Assembly: GCF_009901565.1 (NCBI RefSeq)
Contig: NZ_WXEW01000002.1
Location: 62,001 to 126,000, forward strand
Origin: Herbidospora solisilvae
GTDB taxonomy: Bacteria; Actinomycetota; Actinomycetes; Streptosporangiales; Streptosporangiaceae
Reading direction: 5' to 3'
DNA length: 64,000 nt
The notes beneath the pieces are model-generated. The model did not search any database, had not been told where the DNA came from, and was given only the letters and a program-made list of their open reading frames with translations. Positions 56,137 through 64,000 of this stretch are shown piece by piece. Numbering within the stretch: the stretch's first letter is position 1; every line of letters starts with the position of its first letter. Both the position numbers and the translations under genes were made by a program.

Positions 56137-58041
56137 ATGCCGACCGTCCGATGGCCCTGGATCGTGCCCGTGCTCTGCGCGGTCGCCGTCGTCGTCGGTG
56201 TCGTCCTGACCGCGGGCGTCGCGCACGCCGACACCGACTACCTCGTCCTGGACGCCATCGTCGGCCTCACCTACCCCCTGACCGGCGCCCTCATCGTCAC
56301 CGCCCGCCCCCGTCACCCGGTCGGCTGGCTCTTCTGCCTCGGCGGGGCGGGGCTCGCCCTCCAGGCGCTGACCGGGGGCTACGCCGCCTTCGGCGAGGCG
56401 CACGGCTGGCCAGGGACCCTCGCCGCGGGCTGGTTCGCGAACTGGGTGTTCCTGACCGGGTTCGGGTCGTTGCTGCTGCTGCCGCTCTACCTGCCCGACG
56501 GCCGGCTCCCGTCGAGCCGCTGGAGGCTCCCGGCCGGCCTCATGATCGCCGCGCTGGCGGGGCTGCACGTCGTGCTCATGCTGCGCGACCACATCTGGGT
56601 CTGGGGCGTCGAGCGCCCGAGCCCCGTCGGCCTCATCGCGACCGACCCCTACGTCAGCACCGCCTTCGCCGTCGTCGTGACGGTGCTGGGCGTCGGCGGC
56701 GCGGCGGCGCTGGCCACCCGGCTGCGGCGGGACCTGCGGCGGCTGCTGCCCGTCTTCGCGGCCGTGGTGACGCTCGCGGCGGCGGTGGTCGCCGACGCGC
56801 TGCTGGCCGCCGAGCCGCAGATCGGGGTGGCGCTGCTGGCCGTGGCGCTGCCGCTCGTGCCCGTCGCCACGGCCGTGTCGATCTTCCGCTACCGGTTGTT
56901 CGACATCGAGGTCCTGCTGCGCCGGACCGTCGTCTACACGCTCCTCACGGGCCTGCTGCTGGCCGTCTACCTCGGGGTCGTCGCCACCGCGCACGCGCTC
57001 GTGGCCTCGACCGAGACCCTCGTCGCGACCGCCGTGGTCGCGGTCGCGTTCGCGCCGCTGCGGGCCGCGTTGCAGAAGGCGGTGGGCCGGTGGTTGTTCG
57101 GCAACCGCGGCGACCCGGTCACCGCGCTCAACCAGCTGGGTGTACGCCTTGAGGCCGCCGCCGACCCCACCCGCCTCCTGGACGACGCGGCCGAGACGGT
57201 CGCCTCGACCCTGCGGTTGCCGTGGGTGGCGGTGGTGTCGGCCGACGGGGTGACCGTGTCCGAGACCGGCCGGAGGGTGGGCGGAGCCGTACAGCTCCCT
57301 CTGACGGCGAGCGGGCACCACGAGGGCGAACTGAGAGCGGCCCCGCGCTCGCCGGGGGAGCCGCTGTCCCGGGCCGACCTGGCCGTGCTCACCGACCTGG
57401 CCCGGCACCTGGCGGTCGCGCTGGCGGCGGCCCGGCTGGCGCGCGAAGTGCGCGAGTCACGCGCCGACCTGGTCAGGGCCCGCGAGGAGGAGCGCCGCCG
57501 CCTGCGCCGCGACCTGCACGACGGCCTCGGCCCCGGGCTGGCCGCGATCGGCATCGGCCTCTACCTGATCGAGGCGGCGAGCCCCGGCGAGGAGGTCCGG
57601 AACGTGCGCGAGCTGACCCAGACGCTGGTCGCGGATGTCCGGCGGATCGTCCAGGGACTGCGTCCCCCGGCTCTGGACGAACTCGGGCTGGCCGGCGCCC
57701 TGGAGGACCTGGCGCTGGACGCGATCGGTCCCGAGGTCACCGTCACCGTGTCCGAGCTGCCGGAACTGTCGGCGGCGGTGGAGGTGGCGGCCTACCGGAT
57801 CGTCCAGGAGGCGCTGGCGAACGCGCTGAAGCACGCGGGGGCGGGCCGCATCGACATCAGCGCGACCGCCGAGGGCGGAGAATTGACGGTGACCGTCACC
57901 GACGACGGCTGCGGCCTGCCCGATTTCCTCGTCGAGGGAGTCGGCAGCGGCAGCATGCGCGACCGGGCGGCCGAACTCGGCGGAACCCTGAGCCGGACCT
58001 CGACGAACGGCACGACAGTGAAGGCGGTGCTCCCGCTGTGA
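56137..58041 (+). CDS. polytopic sensor histidine kinase with GAF-like domain
   Basis: 634 residues. About eight TM segments in residues 8-310, a GAF-like domain about 330-430, HisKA_3 with phospho-acceptor His461 (RRLRRDLHDGLGPGL) and HATPase_c about 545-634 (ANALKHAGAG, TDDGCGLPDF). The membrane region includes the RYRLFDIEVLLRRTVVYTLLTGLL segment common in this LiaS/DesK-like actinomycete group. GTG of the response regulator overlaps its stop. Signal unknown. Confidence 0.88.
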   Translation: MPTVRWPWIVPVLCAVAVVVGVVLTAGVAHADTDYLVLDAIVGLTYPLTGALIVTARPRHPVGWLFCLGGAGLALQALTGGYAAFGEAHGWPGTLAAGWFANWVFLTGFGSLLLLPLYLPDGRLPSSRWRLPAGLMIAALAGLHVVLMLRDHIWVWGVERPSPVGLIATDPYVSTAFAVVVTVLGVGGAAALATRLRRDLRRLLPVFAAVVTLAAAVVADALLAAEPQIGVALLAVALPLVPVATAVSIFRYRLFDIEVLLRRTVVYTLLTGLLLAVYLGVVATAHALVASTETLVATAVVAVAFAPLRAALQKAVGRWLFGNRGDPVTALNQLGVRLEAAADPTRLLDDAAETVASTLRLPWVAVVSADGVTVSETGRRVGGAVQLPLTASGHHEGELRAAPRSPGEPLSRADLAVLTDLARHLAVALAAARLAREVRESRADLVRAREEERRRLRRDLHDGLGPGLAAIGIGLYLIEAASPGEEVRNVRELTQTLVADVRRIVQGLRPPALDELGLAGALEDLALDAIGPEVTVTVSELPELSAAVEVAAYRIVQEALANALKHAGAGRIDISATAEGGELTVTVTDDGCGLPDFLVEGVGSGSMRDRAAELGGTLSRTSTNGTTVKAVLPL

Positions 58042-58667
58042 AAGTACTCCTCGCCGACGACCACCCCCTCCTCAGACACGGCCTGCGCGCCCTGCTGGAG
58101 CAGGTGGGCGGCGCCGAGGTGGTCGGCGAGGCCTCCGACGGCGAGGAGGCCGTCGCGCTGGCCCTGTCCCTGAACCCCGACGTCGTCGTCATGGACCTGG
58201 TCATGCCCGGTGTGGGCGGTCTGGAGGCCACGCGGCGCCTCGTCGACCAGCGCCCCGAGATGGGCATCCTGGTGCTGACCATGTCCGAGGACGACGCCTC
58301 GGTCTTCGCCGCGCTCCGCGCCGGCGCCCGGGGTTATGTGCTGAAGGGGACGGCCGGCGAGGACTTCCTCTCCGCCGTCGCCGCGGTCGCCAGGGGTGAG
58401 GCCGTCTACGGCCCCGGCGTGGCCCGGCGCATCCGCCGTTTCCTGACGACCGGCCCCGGCACCGGCCCCTTCCCCGAGCTGACGCAGCGGGAGCGCGAGA
58501 TCCTCGACCTGCTGGCCAACGGCAAGACCAACGCCGAGATCGCCAGGGCGCTGTTCCTCAGCCTCAAGACCGTGAAGAACCACCTGACGAGCGTCTTCGC
58601 CAAGCTCCAGGTCGCCGATCGCGCCCAGGCGGTGGTCAGGGCCAGGCAGGCCGGCCTCGGTTCGTGA
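58038..58667 (+). CDS. LuxR/NarL-family response regulator
   Basis: 209 residues from GTG 58038. Receiver with phospho-acceptor Asp53 (VVVMDLVMPG) and YVLKGTAG lysine, then LuxR helix-turn-helix about 145-205 (ELTQREREILDLLANGKTNAEIARALFLSLKTVKNHL). Cognate regulator of the kinase at 56137, coupled by a 4-nt overlap. It abuts the convergent methyltransferase gene with no gap between stop codons. Confidence 0.92.
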   Translation: MKVLLADDHPLLRHGLRALLEQVGGAEVVGEASDGEEAVALALSLNPDVVVMDLVMPGVGGLEATRRLVDQRPEMGILVLTMSEDDASVFAALRAGARGYVLKGTAGEDFLSAVAAVARGEAVYGPGVARRIRRFLTTGPGTGPFPELTQREREILDLLANGKTNAEIARALFLSLKTVKNHLTSVFAKLQVADRAQAVVRARQAGLGS

Positions 58668-59798
58668 TCACCCGATGGAGGCCGACCAGCGTCCGCGCCT
58701 CAGGTGGATCGTGCCGTCGGGGGAGACCGTGACCTCGGCTCCGTAGAGCGGCAGCGCGCCGTGCTGGAGCCAGTGGTCCCGCACGCGGTCGAGCTCCTCC
58801 CACAGGCGCCGCGGCCCGCCCTGGTGCACCGTCGCCGGCTGCCCGCCGGCCGACTCGGCGCGGGCCCACGACCCGTCGTCGTGCACCATGAGGGCCGTGC
58901 GGACGCCGTCCTCCTCGGTGTGGACGTGCTCGATGCCCGGCACGTTCACCTCCAGCATGCTGCGGATCTCCCACGCGTCCAGCAGGTTCAGGATCGGGAA
59001 GCGGGCGGTCGTCACATTGTCGCCCTCGGCCACGCGGGCCGCCGCCACCTGCGCGGCCAGGCGGGGCGGGTAGTCGGTGCCGGTGCGTGTGGTCATGAAC
59101 ATCGCCCAGTCGCGCTCGACCACGCCGGTCGCGCCGCCGTCGGGCGTCTTGACGCCGGTGACGATGAGGCTGGTGTCGGTGATCGTGGTCGCGAACCGGC
59201 CGCCGGTCGGCAGCGCCGCCAGCCACGCCGCCGGGATCGGCCGGACCGCGACGGTGGCGACGATCCGGTCGTACTCCCCGGGCAGCGGCGTGGTGGCGTC
59301 GGCGTTCACCATCCCCGGCCGGTGGCCCAGCTCGGCGAGGCGCTCCGCCGCCACCTCCACCAGGCGGCGTTCGACGTCGATCGTGGTGACCCGGTCGTCG
59401 CCGAGCAGCCGGCAGAGCAGCGCGGTGCCGTAGCCGCTGCCCGTGCCGACGTCGAGCACCCGGTCGCCGGTCCCGATGCGGGCGTGCCGGAACATGTTCA
59501 GGACCAGCCCCGGCAGGGTCGACGACGACGTGGGGCGGCCGGATGCCGTCTGCCCTTCGGCGGCGTCGTCGGCGTGCAGCTTCCCGATCCGGGTGACCAG
59601 GGTCTGGTCGGCGTAGGTGTGCCGGAGCCAGTTCTCTTCGTCGGACGACCCCCGGCAGGCCGTCCACCCGTCGGCGCCCGGCCGCCACCAGGCGGGGACC
59701 AGCAGGTGGCGCGGCGTCTTGGCGACCGCCTCGCGCCAGCGGGAACCGGGATGGGTCACCTGGTCGGCGAGACGGTGTGCGTGCTGACGCCAGTCCAT
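58668..59798 (-). CDS. PCMT-like methyltransferase, resembling RiPP-associated carboxyl methyltransferases
   Basis: 376 residues from ATG 59798 (MDWRQHAHRLADQVTHPG). Protein-isoaspartate-methyltransferase-like fold: TPRHLLVPAWW, SSSTLPGLVLNMFRHARIGTGDRVLDVGTGSGYGTALL, IDVERRLVEVAAERL and EYDRIVATVAVRPIP, plus a 150-residue C-terminal extension. The extended layout is shared with the methyltransferases of ATP-grasp peptide-maturase systems. No ATP-grasp ligase or precursor peptide is visible next to it, so it is either an orphan or a general protein repair enzyme. Confidence 0.78.
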   Translation of the reverse strand: MDWRQHAHRLADQVTHPGSRWREAVAKTPRHLLVPAWWRPGADGWTACRGSSDEENWLRHTYADQTLVTRIGKLHADDAAEGQTASGRPTSSSTLPGLVLNMFRHARIGTGDRVLDVGTGSGYGTALLCRLLGDDRVTTIDVERRLVEVAAERLAELGHRPGMVNADATTPLPGEYDRIVATVAVRPIPAAWLAALPTGGRFATTITDTSLIVTGVKTPDGGATGVVERDWAMFMTTRTGTDYPPRLAAQVAAARVAEGDNVTTARFPILNLLDAWEIRSMLEVNVPGIEHVHTEEDGVRTALMVHDDGSWARAESAGGQPATVHQGGPRRLWEELDRVRDHWLQHGALPLYGAEVTVSPDGTIHLRRGRWSASIG

Positions 59799-59911
59799 GG
59801 ATCCATCTTCTCGCGCGGCGGAAGCGGTGATTTGGTGCAAAGCAGGCATTACCCGTAAATCGGGCGGGGCAGATCACTCGCGGAACACTTCGAAACGGGG
59901 GAGAACCGACC

Positions 59912-60505
59912 GTGAGTCAGTCGAGTCAGTCGATGCACGAAGAGATCATCTCCAAGCTGGGCCCGCAGGGGATCCAGCAGATGGCGTCCCTGCTGGGGAC
60001 CGACGCCGAGTCCGCCAAGCCGGCCATCCAGGCCTGTCTGGCCACCGTCATCTGCGGCATGGCCCGCAACTGCGGCGAACCCAAGGGGGCCCAGTCGCTG
60101 CGTGCCGCCATGGACGACCACTCGGCCGCCGAGCCCTTCCGGGACATCGCCGCCCTGGCGAACGACCAGGACGGCCAGCGCATCCTGGCCCACGTCCTCG
60201 GGGTTCCCGGCAGCCGTCAGGCCGCCGAGGGCATCGCCCAGTTCATGGGCATGAACTCGGGCGCCGTCACGAAGATGATGGCCATGGTCGCGCCGATGGC
60301 GATGGCCATGATGGCCCAGCGGATCGACGCCAACCACATGGACGCCACAGCGATGGCCCGTGAGCTCCGCCGCCAGGAGTCGGCGATGAGCACGAGCAGC
60401 TTCGGCGACATGCTCAGCGGTGTCCTCGGCAAGATCTTCGGCGGCGCTCAGGCGCAGGGTGGTGCCAAGCCGAAGAGCAAGCCGCAGCGGGGCCAGCGCG
60501 TCTAA
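59912..60505 (+). CDS. DUF937 (YidB-like) protein
   Basis: 197 residues from GTG 59912 with GGGGGAG upstream. Repeated helical segments (EEIISKLGPQGIQQMASLLG, DDHSAAEPFRDIAALANDQDG, VLGVPGSRQAAEGIAQFMGM) followed by a Met-rich helix (VTKMMAMVAPMAMAMMAQRI) and FGDMLSGVLGKIFG, the DUF937 pattern, with a basic C-terminus. Function unknown. Its 3' end overlaps the convergent channel gene by 4 bp. Confidence 0.8.
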   Translation: MSQSSQSMHEEIISKLGPQGIQQMASLLGTDAESAKPAIQACLATVICGMARNCGEPKGAQSLRAAMDDHSAAEPFRDIAALANDQDGQRILAHVLGVPGSRQAAEGIAQFMGMNSGAVTKMMAMVAPMAMAMMAQRIDANHMDATAMARELRRQESAMSTSSFGDMLSGVLGKIFGGAQAQGGAKPKSKPQRGQRV

Positions 60506-62355
60506 CGCTCCGCCAGCACTATCACCTTGTCACCGGCCTCGAACACGAGCTCGGCCGACTTGGCAGGGTTGAGCACGACGCCGAAATGGGGGGCCTCGCC
60601 GACGCGGGCCGCCCGCCGGTAGCCGATGGCCGTCTCGCCCCTGCGGCGGGCCGACTCGATCACCGTCGCGAACGTGACGGGACGGCCCTCGGTGACGTAG
60701 TCGCTCGCCGGCCGCGGATAGATCTCCGAGCCGCGCGAGTCGAAGAGGTAGCCGAACACCTCCGACAGGTGCCGGTTCTCGGCCAGCTGCGCGAGCAGCA
60801 GGCCGATGACGGTGTCGCTGATGACGATGTCGTCGGCCTCGGTCACCTCGGCGAGCGCGCGGTTGTTCTCGTCGTGCATCTCGCTGACGATCGAGTACCG
60901 CTCGTGCATGACGGTCTGCATGTCGCGCAGTTGCAGCAGCGACATCAGCGTGCGCGTGTCGGCGTGGTGGGGTTCGAAGCGGTCGTCCGACAGGACGATG
61001 ACGTGCTGGTAGAGGCCGACGCTGAGCGATTCGAGGGCGTAGCGGTCGGTGGTCTCGCACTCCTTCACGTTCAGCGTGAGGTTGCGCAGCCCGCCCAGGC
61101 CGGCGCCCGCGTCGGGATGCCCCGCCGCCACGTCGAGCACCGACCCCGGTGCGACATAGCCGTCGAGGTAACGCACGATCGTGCCCGCGCGGCCGTTCCA
61201 TCCGAGCACCAGTGTGCGCTCGGGTTCCAGCCTGGTACGGCCCGCGCGCACGATCGCCGTCTCGTCGACGGCGGCCGGTCGCGCCGCGAGGTCGATGGTG
61301 GAGTCGTCCTGGGCGATGACGATGACGTCGTCGCCTTCGGCGATGACCGTCTCGGTGGACGGGTTGAGCTCGACGCCCGTCGCCCGCCTCAGGCCGATGA
61401 GGGTGGCGTTCTCGAACGCGCTGAGCGCCTGGCCGTAGGTCCGGCCCGTGAGCGAGGGCACCCGGCGCAGGTAGATCTCGCCGTCGTCGAAGTTGAGCAG
61501 GTCCATGCAGACCACCGACATGCCCGACTGGCGCGACGACTGCACGATGAGCCGCGCGGCCGTGTCGTCGGAGTCGACCAGGTGCACGCCCGGCCCGCCC
61601 GCCAGCCGCGCGGCGGCCATGTTCCCCGAGTGGGCGATGGCGGCGACGACCGGCGGATGGTCGCCCCGGCGCTTGGCCAGCGCGAGGAGGGTCTTGATGA
61701 CGTGGGCGTCGGGGTCCTCCCCCGAGGGGGACAGCACGACGATCGACCGGGCCGCCCCGAGGTTCATCAGGTCGAGGTCGGCCGACTCGGTCGGGCGGCC
61801 GGTCCGGCAGACGACGCGGACGCGGCCGGTGTCGGGGATGCGGTCGCGGAGGTCGTCCTCCATCGAGACCTTGTCCTTGTCGGCCAGGATCGCGATGACC
61901 GACTTCTGCTCCCGGGCCTTCACGAGCTCGGCGACGATCGTGAAGACCTGGTCGGACCAGCCCAGGATGACGGTGTGCTGCGACTCGATGATCCGCGACC
62001 GGCCCTTGCGCAGGTCTTCGACCTTGGTCTTGAGCCCGGCCGAGAGCAGGCCGACGAACAGCGAGACGAAGAACAACCCGCCGAGCGAGGCGGTCAGCAT
62101 GATGGCCAGATAGGGCGCGGTGCCCTGGTCGGAGGCGATCTTCCCGGGGCTGAGCGTGCGCATCAGCGAGGCCCAGAGCGCACCCGGCACCCCGTTCTCG
62201 ATCTCGCCCGGCGTCAGCCAGACGGCCAGCATCGCGGCCGCGACGATCAGCGCGGCGCAGAACGCGGCCAGCCAGCCGATCAGCGCCCCGGTGCCCCGCG
62301 ACATGGTGTTGTCGAACCAGTACCGTGCCTTCTCGCGCACACTCGCCTTCGCCAC
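60502..62355 (-). CDS. CASTOR/POLLUX-type ion channel with RCK-like domains
   Basis: 617 residues from GTG 62355, chosen because GGGGAGG lies 4 nt upstream. Two TM segments about 27-50 and 78-105 flank a short pore-like region, then a long cytosolic part with two TrkA-N/RCK-like Rossmann halves (HTVILGWSDQVFTIVAELV; TLVLGWNGRAGTIVRYLDGYVAPGS) and DADTRTLMSLLQLR-type helices, as in the plant CASTOR/DMI1 family. The K+ selectivity filter TxGYG is not seen, consistent with this family's divergent pore. A possible cation or calcium-gated channel. Confidence 0.82.
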   Translation of the reverse strand: MAKASVREKARYWFDNTMSRGTGALIGWLAAFCAALIVAAAMLAVWLTPGEIENGVPGALWASLMRTLSPGKIASDQGTAPYLAIMLTASLGGLFFVSLFVGLLSAGLKTKVEDLRKGRSRIIESQHTVILGWSDQVFTIVAELVKAREQKSVIAILADKDKVSMEDDLRDRIPDTGRVRVVCRTGRPTESADLDLMNLGAARSIVVLSPSGEDPDAHVIKTLLALAKRRGDHPPVVAAIAHSGNMAAARLAGGPGVHLVDSDDTAARLIVQSSRQSGMSVVCMDLLNFDDGEIYLRRVPSLTGRTYGQALSAFENATLIGLRRATGVELNPSTETVIAEGDDVIVIAQDDSTIDLAARPAAVDETAIVRAGRTRLEPERTLVLGWNGRAGTIVRYLDGYVAPGSVLDVAAGHPDAGAGLGGLRNLTLNVKECETTDRYALESLSVGLYQHVIVLSDDRFEPHHADTRTLMSLLQLRDMQTVMHERYSIVSEMHDENNRALAEVTEADDIVISDTVIGLLLAQLAENRHLSEVFGYLFDSRGSEIYPRPASDYVTEGRPVTFATVIESARRRGETAIGYRRAARVGEAPHFGVVLNPAKSAELVFEAGDKVIVLAER

Positions 62356-62449
62356 GTGGCCTCCCCGCCGCCGATCAACCCGGACAAGGTACTCCTCATG
62401 ACCATCAGCCCGCATATCGGTTGACAAACGTTGAAAACGACTTCGGGAC

Positions 62450-62455
62450 TAAGGT
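62450..62455 (+). promoter_or_regulatory. -10-like hexamer for a leaderless transcript
   Basis: TAAGGT lies 8 nt before GTG 62464 of the maf gene; a TTGACA at 62421 is too far (23-nt spacer) for a standard sigma-A promoter. Confidence 0.35.
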
Positions 62456-62463
62456 GGGCTGAC

Positions 62464-63060
62464 GTGACCGAGCTCATTCTCGCCTCCGCCTCCCCGGCCC
62501 GCCTCGGCGTTCTGCGCGCCGCCGGGCTGGAGCCCAAAGTCATCGTCAGCGGCGTGGATGAGTCGGCGATCACCGCCCCGACCCCGTCCGACCTCGCCCT
62601 CGTCCTGGCGAAAGCCAAGGCCAGAGCGGTCGCCGACACGGTTTCCGGCCCGGCCTTGGTGATCGGCTGCGACTCCGTGCTGGAGCTCGACGGGGTGGCC
62701 TACGGGAAACCCGCGTCGACCGGCGAGGCTACGGAACGGTGGCTCTCCATGCGAGGCCGAACCGGCCGCCTGCTGACCGGCCACAGCGTGATCGACGTGA
62801 CCTCGGGCCGCGAGGCGGCCGAGACCTGCGCGACGACCGTACGCTTCGGCACCCCGTCCGAGGCGGAGATCGCGGCCTACGTGTCCAGCGGCGAACCCCT
62901 GCGGGTCGCGGGGGCCTTCACGCTCGACGGGCTGGGCGGCTGGTTCGTCGAGGGCATCGAGGGAGATCACGGCAACGTGCTGGGCATCTCACTCCCGCTC
63001 GTCCGCCGCCTGCTGGCCGAACTGGGCGTCGAGGTCACCTCGTTGTGGACGCGGGCCTAG
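62464..63060 (+). CDS. maf: Maf-like nucleotide pyrophosphatase
   Basis: 198 residues from GTG 62464. Starts with the Maf signature [19 protein letters not shown], then [32 protein letters not shown] and [31 protein letters not shown], and ends with [18 protein letters not shown]. House-cleaning hydrolase of canonical or modified nucleoside triphosphates. Nothing unusual. Confidence 0.92.
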   Translation: MTELILASASPARLGVLRAAGLEPKVIVSGVDESAITAPTPSDLALVLAKAKARAVADTVSGPALVIGCDSVLELDGVAYGKPASTGEATERWLSMRGRTGRLLTGHSVIDVTSGREAAETCATTVRFGTPSEAEIAAYVSSGEPLRVAGAFTLDGLGGWFVEGIEGDHGNVLGISLPLVRRLLAELGVEVTSLWTRA

Positions 63061-63110
63061 CCCGGCGCAACCGTACAAGTCGGTAGATCGCGGTCAGGGC
63101 GTGGATTCGC

Positions 63111-63116
63111 TAGCCT
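63111..63116 (+). promoter_or_regulatory. -10-like hexamer for a leaderless transcript
   Basis: TAGCCT lies 7 nt before ATG 63124, with no ribosome site. Confidence 0.45.
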
Positions 63117-63123
63117 CGCCCTC

Positions 63124-63930
63124 ATGGTCGGTGGTGGGCCGGTGCGCAGGCAGGCCGGTGGGTTCTTCGATGGTGTCGGCTGCTATCTGCGGGGGATCGG
63201 GTGGATGGCCCGGCATCCCCGCTGGTGGTTGTTCGGGCTGATCCCGGCGTTGATCGCGTTCGCGGTCTTCGCGGGGTTGCTCGTGCTGCTGGCCGTCAAC
63301 GCCGCCGACGTCGCGGCCTGGATGACGCCGTTCGCCGACGACTGGGGATGGCGTGACCTCTTCCGCACCCTCGTCGGGGTCCTGCTCGTCATCGTCGGGG
63401 CCGTGTTGTCGATCGTGTTGTTCACGGCGGCCTCGCTGGCGATCGGGGAGCCGTTCTACGAGAAGATCTCCGAGCAGGTCGAGGAGAGCCTCGGCGGGCC
63501 CGTCCACCACGACGACACGCCGCTCGTGCTCGGGATCCTGCGGTCGGTCAAAGACAGCCTGATCACCCTCTGCTACGTGCTGATGTTCACGCTCCCGCTG
63601 TTCGTGCTGGGGTTCGTGCCGGTCGTCGGGCAGACCGTCGTGCCGGTGATCGGGGCGCTCGTGTCGGGATACTTCCTGACCGTCGAGCTCACCGCGCTCG
63701 CCATGGAGCGCCGCGGGGTGCGGCGGAAGTACCGGTTCGCCGTGGTCAAGGCGAACCGGGCCATGTCGCTCGGGTTCGGCACCGCCGTCTTCGTGACGTT
63801 CCTCGTGCCGTTCCTCGCGATCGCGGCGATGCCGTGCGCGGTGGCGGGGGCGGCGATGATGGTGCGCGACCGGATGCTAGTTCAGGGGCCGGGGCAGCCG
63901 GCCTTCCAGCCGCCGCCGCGCGGCCTGTAG
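63124..63930 (+). CDS. EI24-domain membrane protein
   Basis: 268 residues with about six hydrophobic segments. GVGCYLRGIGWMARHPRWWLFGLIPALI, FYEKISEQVEESLGG and FTLPLFVLGFVPVVGQTVVPVIGALVSGYFLTVELTALAMERRGVRR fit the EI24/CysZ-like family. Proteins of this family may act as sulfate-related or lipid-related membrane factors; the role here is unknown. The last 54 bp overlap the 3' end of a convergent gene. Confidence 0.85.
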   Translation: MVGGGPVRRQAGGFFDGVGCYLRGIGWMARHPRWWLFGLIPALIAFAVFAGLLVLLAVNAADVAAWMTPFADDWGWRDLFRTLVGVLLVIVGAVLSIVLFTAASLAIGEPFYEKISEQVEESLGGPVHHDDTPLVLGILRSVKDSLITLCYVLMFTLPLFVLGFVPVVGQTVVPVIGALVSGYFLTVELTALAMERRGVRRKYRFAVVKANRAMSLGFGTAVFVTFLVPFLAIAAMPCAVAGAAMMVRDRMLVQGPGQPAFQPPPRGL

Positions 63931-64000
63931 TTCCGCGATCCCCTCGTCGATCAGGCCGATCCACCTGCGGATCGCCTCGGGGGTGGGCTCGCCGTCGAGC
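63877..64000 (-). CDS. C-terminal end of a gene cut by the window edge
   Basis: On the minus strand an open frame enters from the window edge and ends at TAG 63877-63879: DGEPTPEAIRRWIGLIDEG, then IAELQAARRRLEGRLPRPLN. The charged helical end resembles the coiled-coil tail of MerR-type regulators, but 41 residues are too few to assign. It overlaps the EI24 gene by 54 bp; high-GC codon bias supports coding. Confidence 0.5.
   Translation of the reverse strand, partial: LDGEPTPEAIRRWIGLIDEGIAELQAARRRLEGRLPRPLN

Overview
The window is very GC-rich, with strong third-position G/C bias, many GTG starts, frequent ATGA/TGATG start-stop overlaps and actinobacterial protein families (HelR-type RNA polymerase recycling helicase, SpoIIE-type phosphatases, an RsbR/S/T module, LuxR-type two-component systems, DUF6203-like small protein). 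It most resembles a chromosomal segment of a filamentous actinomycete, possibly Streptosporangiaceae; that lineage guess is inference. No rRNA, CRISPR array or replication origin was seen. One tRNA (Ala, anticodon GGC) is present.

Layout. 1-0.93 kb: 3' end of a secreted esterase with a CBM2 domain. 1.2-7.35 kb: a tightly coupled aryl-polyketide cassette of two KAS III-like acyltransferases, a free ACP and an iterative type I PKS (KS-AT-DH-ACP, no KR) of the orsellinate/6-methylsalicylate synthase type, closed by a strong terminator. It has the parts list of the aryl-making and aryl-transferring modules known from chlorothricin/avilamycin/calicheamicin-type pathways, but no scaffold, glycosyltransferase or exporter is visible. 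7.4-11.8 kb: NUDIX hydrolase, DUF1203 protein, an atypical P450 with its ferredoxin, and HelR. 11.9-20.5 kb: a two-component system, membrane proteins, a SpoIIE phosphatase, a methyltransferase diverging from a tyrosine-phosphatase-like gene across a palindrome, and a DUF817 protein. 20.8-28.7 kb: carbohydrate-related secreted proteins (beta-helix plus ricin-type lectin; PA14/beta-propeller/CBM/DUF1080 giant), a perfect inverted-repeat operator candidate and an epoxide hydrolase.

28.7-37.9 kb is an accessory, decaying region: an IS5-family element with an internal deletion, a second IS fragment, small immunity-like orphan genes, gene scraps, a dead antitoxin/Doc module, and four graded copies of a hairpin-rich repeat. 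The intact copy abuts the 3' end of the tRNA-Ala gene and three copies contain the last bases of that tRNA, so the region looks like a tRNA-anchored island remnant. No integrase gene is visible.

38-48.5 kb: a rhodanese, two GlxA-like AraC regulators flanking a stressosome/partner-switch operon (RsbR, RsbS, RsbT, an ATPase-PP2C fusion, a hybrid histidine kinase with a degenerate RsbT-like N-terminus, and a response-regulator SpoIIE phosphatase, with a divergent STAS antagonist), then an MFS transporter. 48.5-64 kb: mostly housekeeping or stand-alone genes: PTH2, DUF3616, DUF1269, an FtsH paralogue, a CPBP membrane protein, a Fic protein, a second two-component system, a PCMT-like methyltransferase, DUF937, a CASTOR-type channel protein, Maf and an EI24 membrane protein.

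Architectural habits: convergent genes repeatedly overlap at their 3' ends, and at least seven genes carry a -10-like hexamer 6-8 nt before the start codon without a Shine-Dalgarno, suggesting leaderless transcripts.
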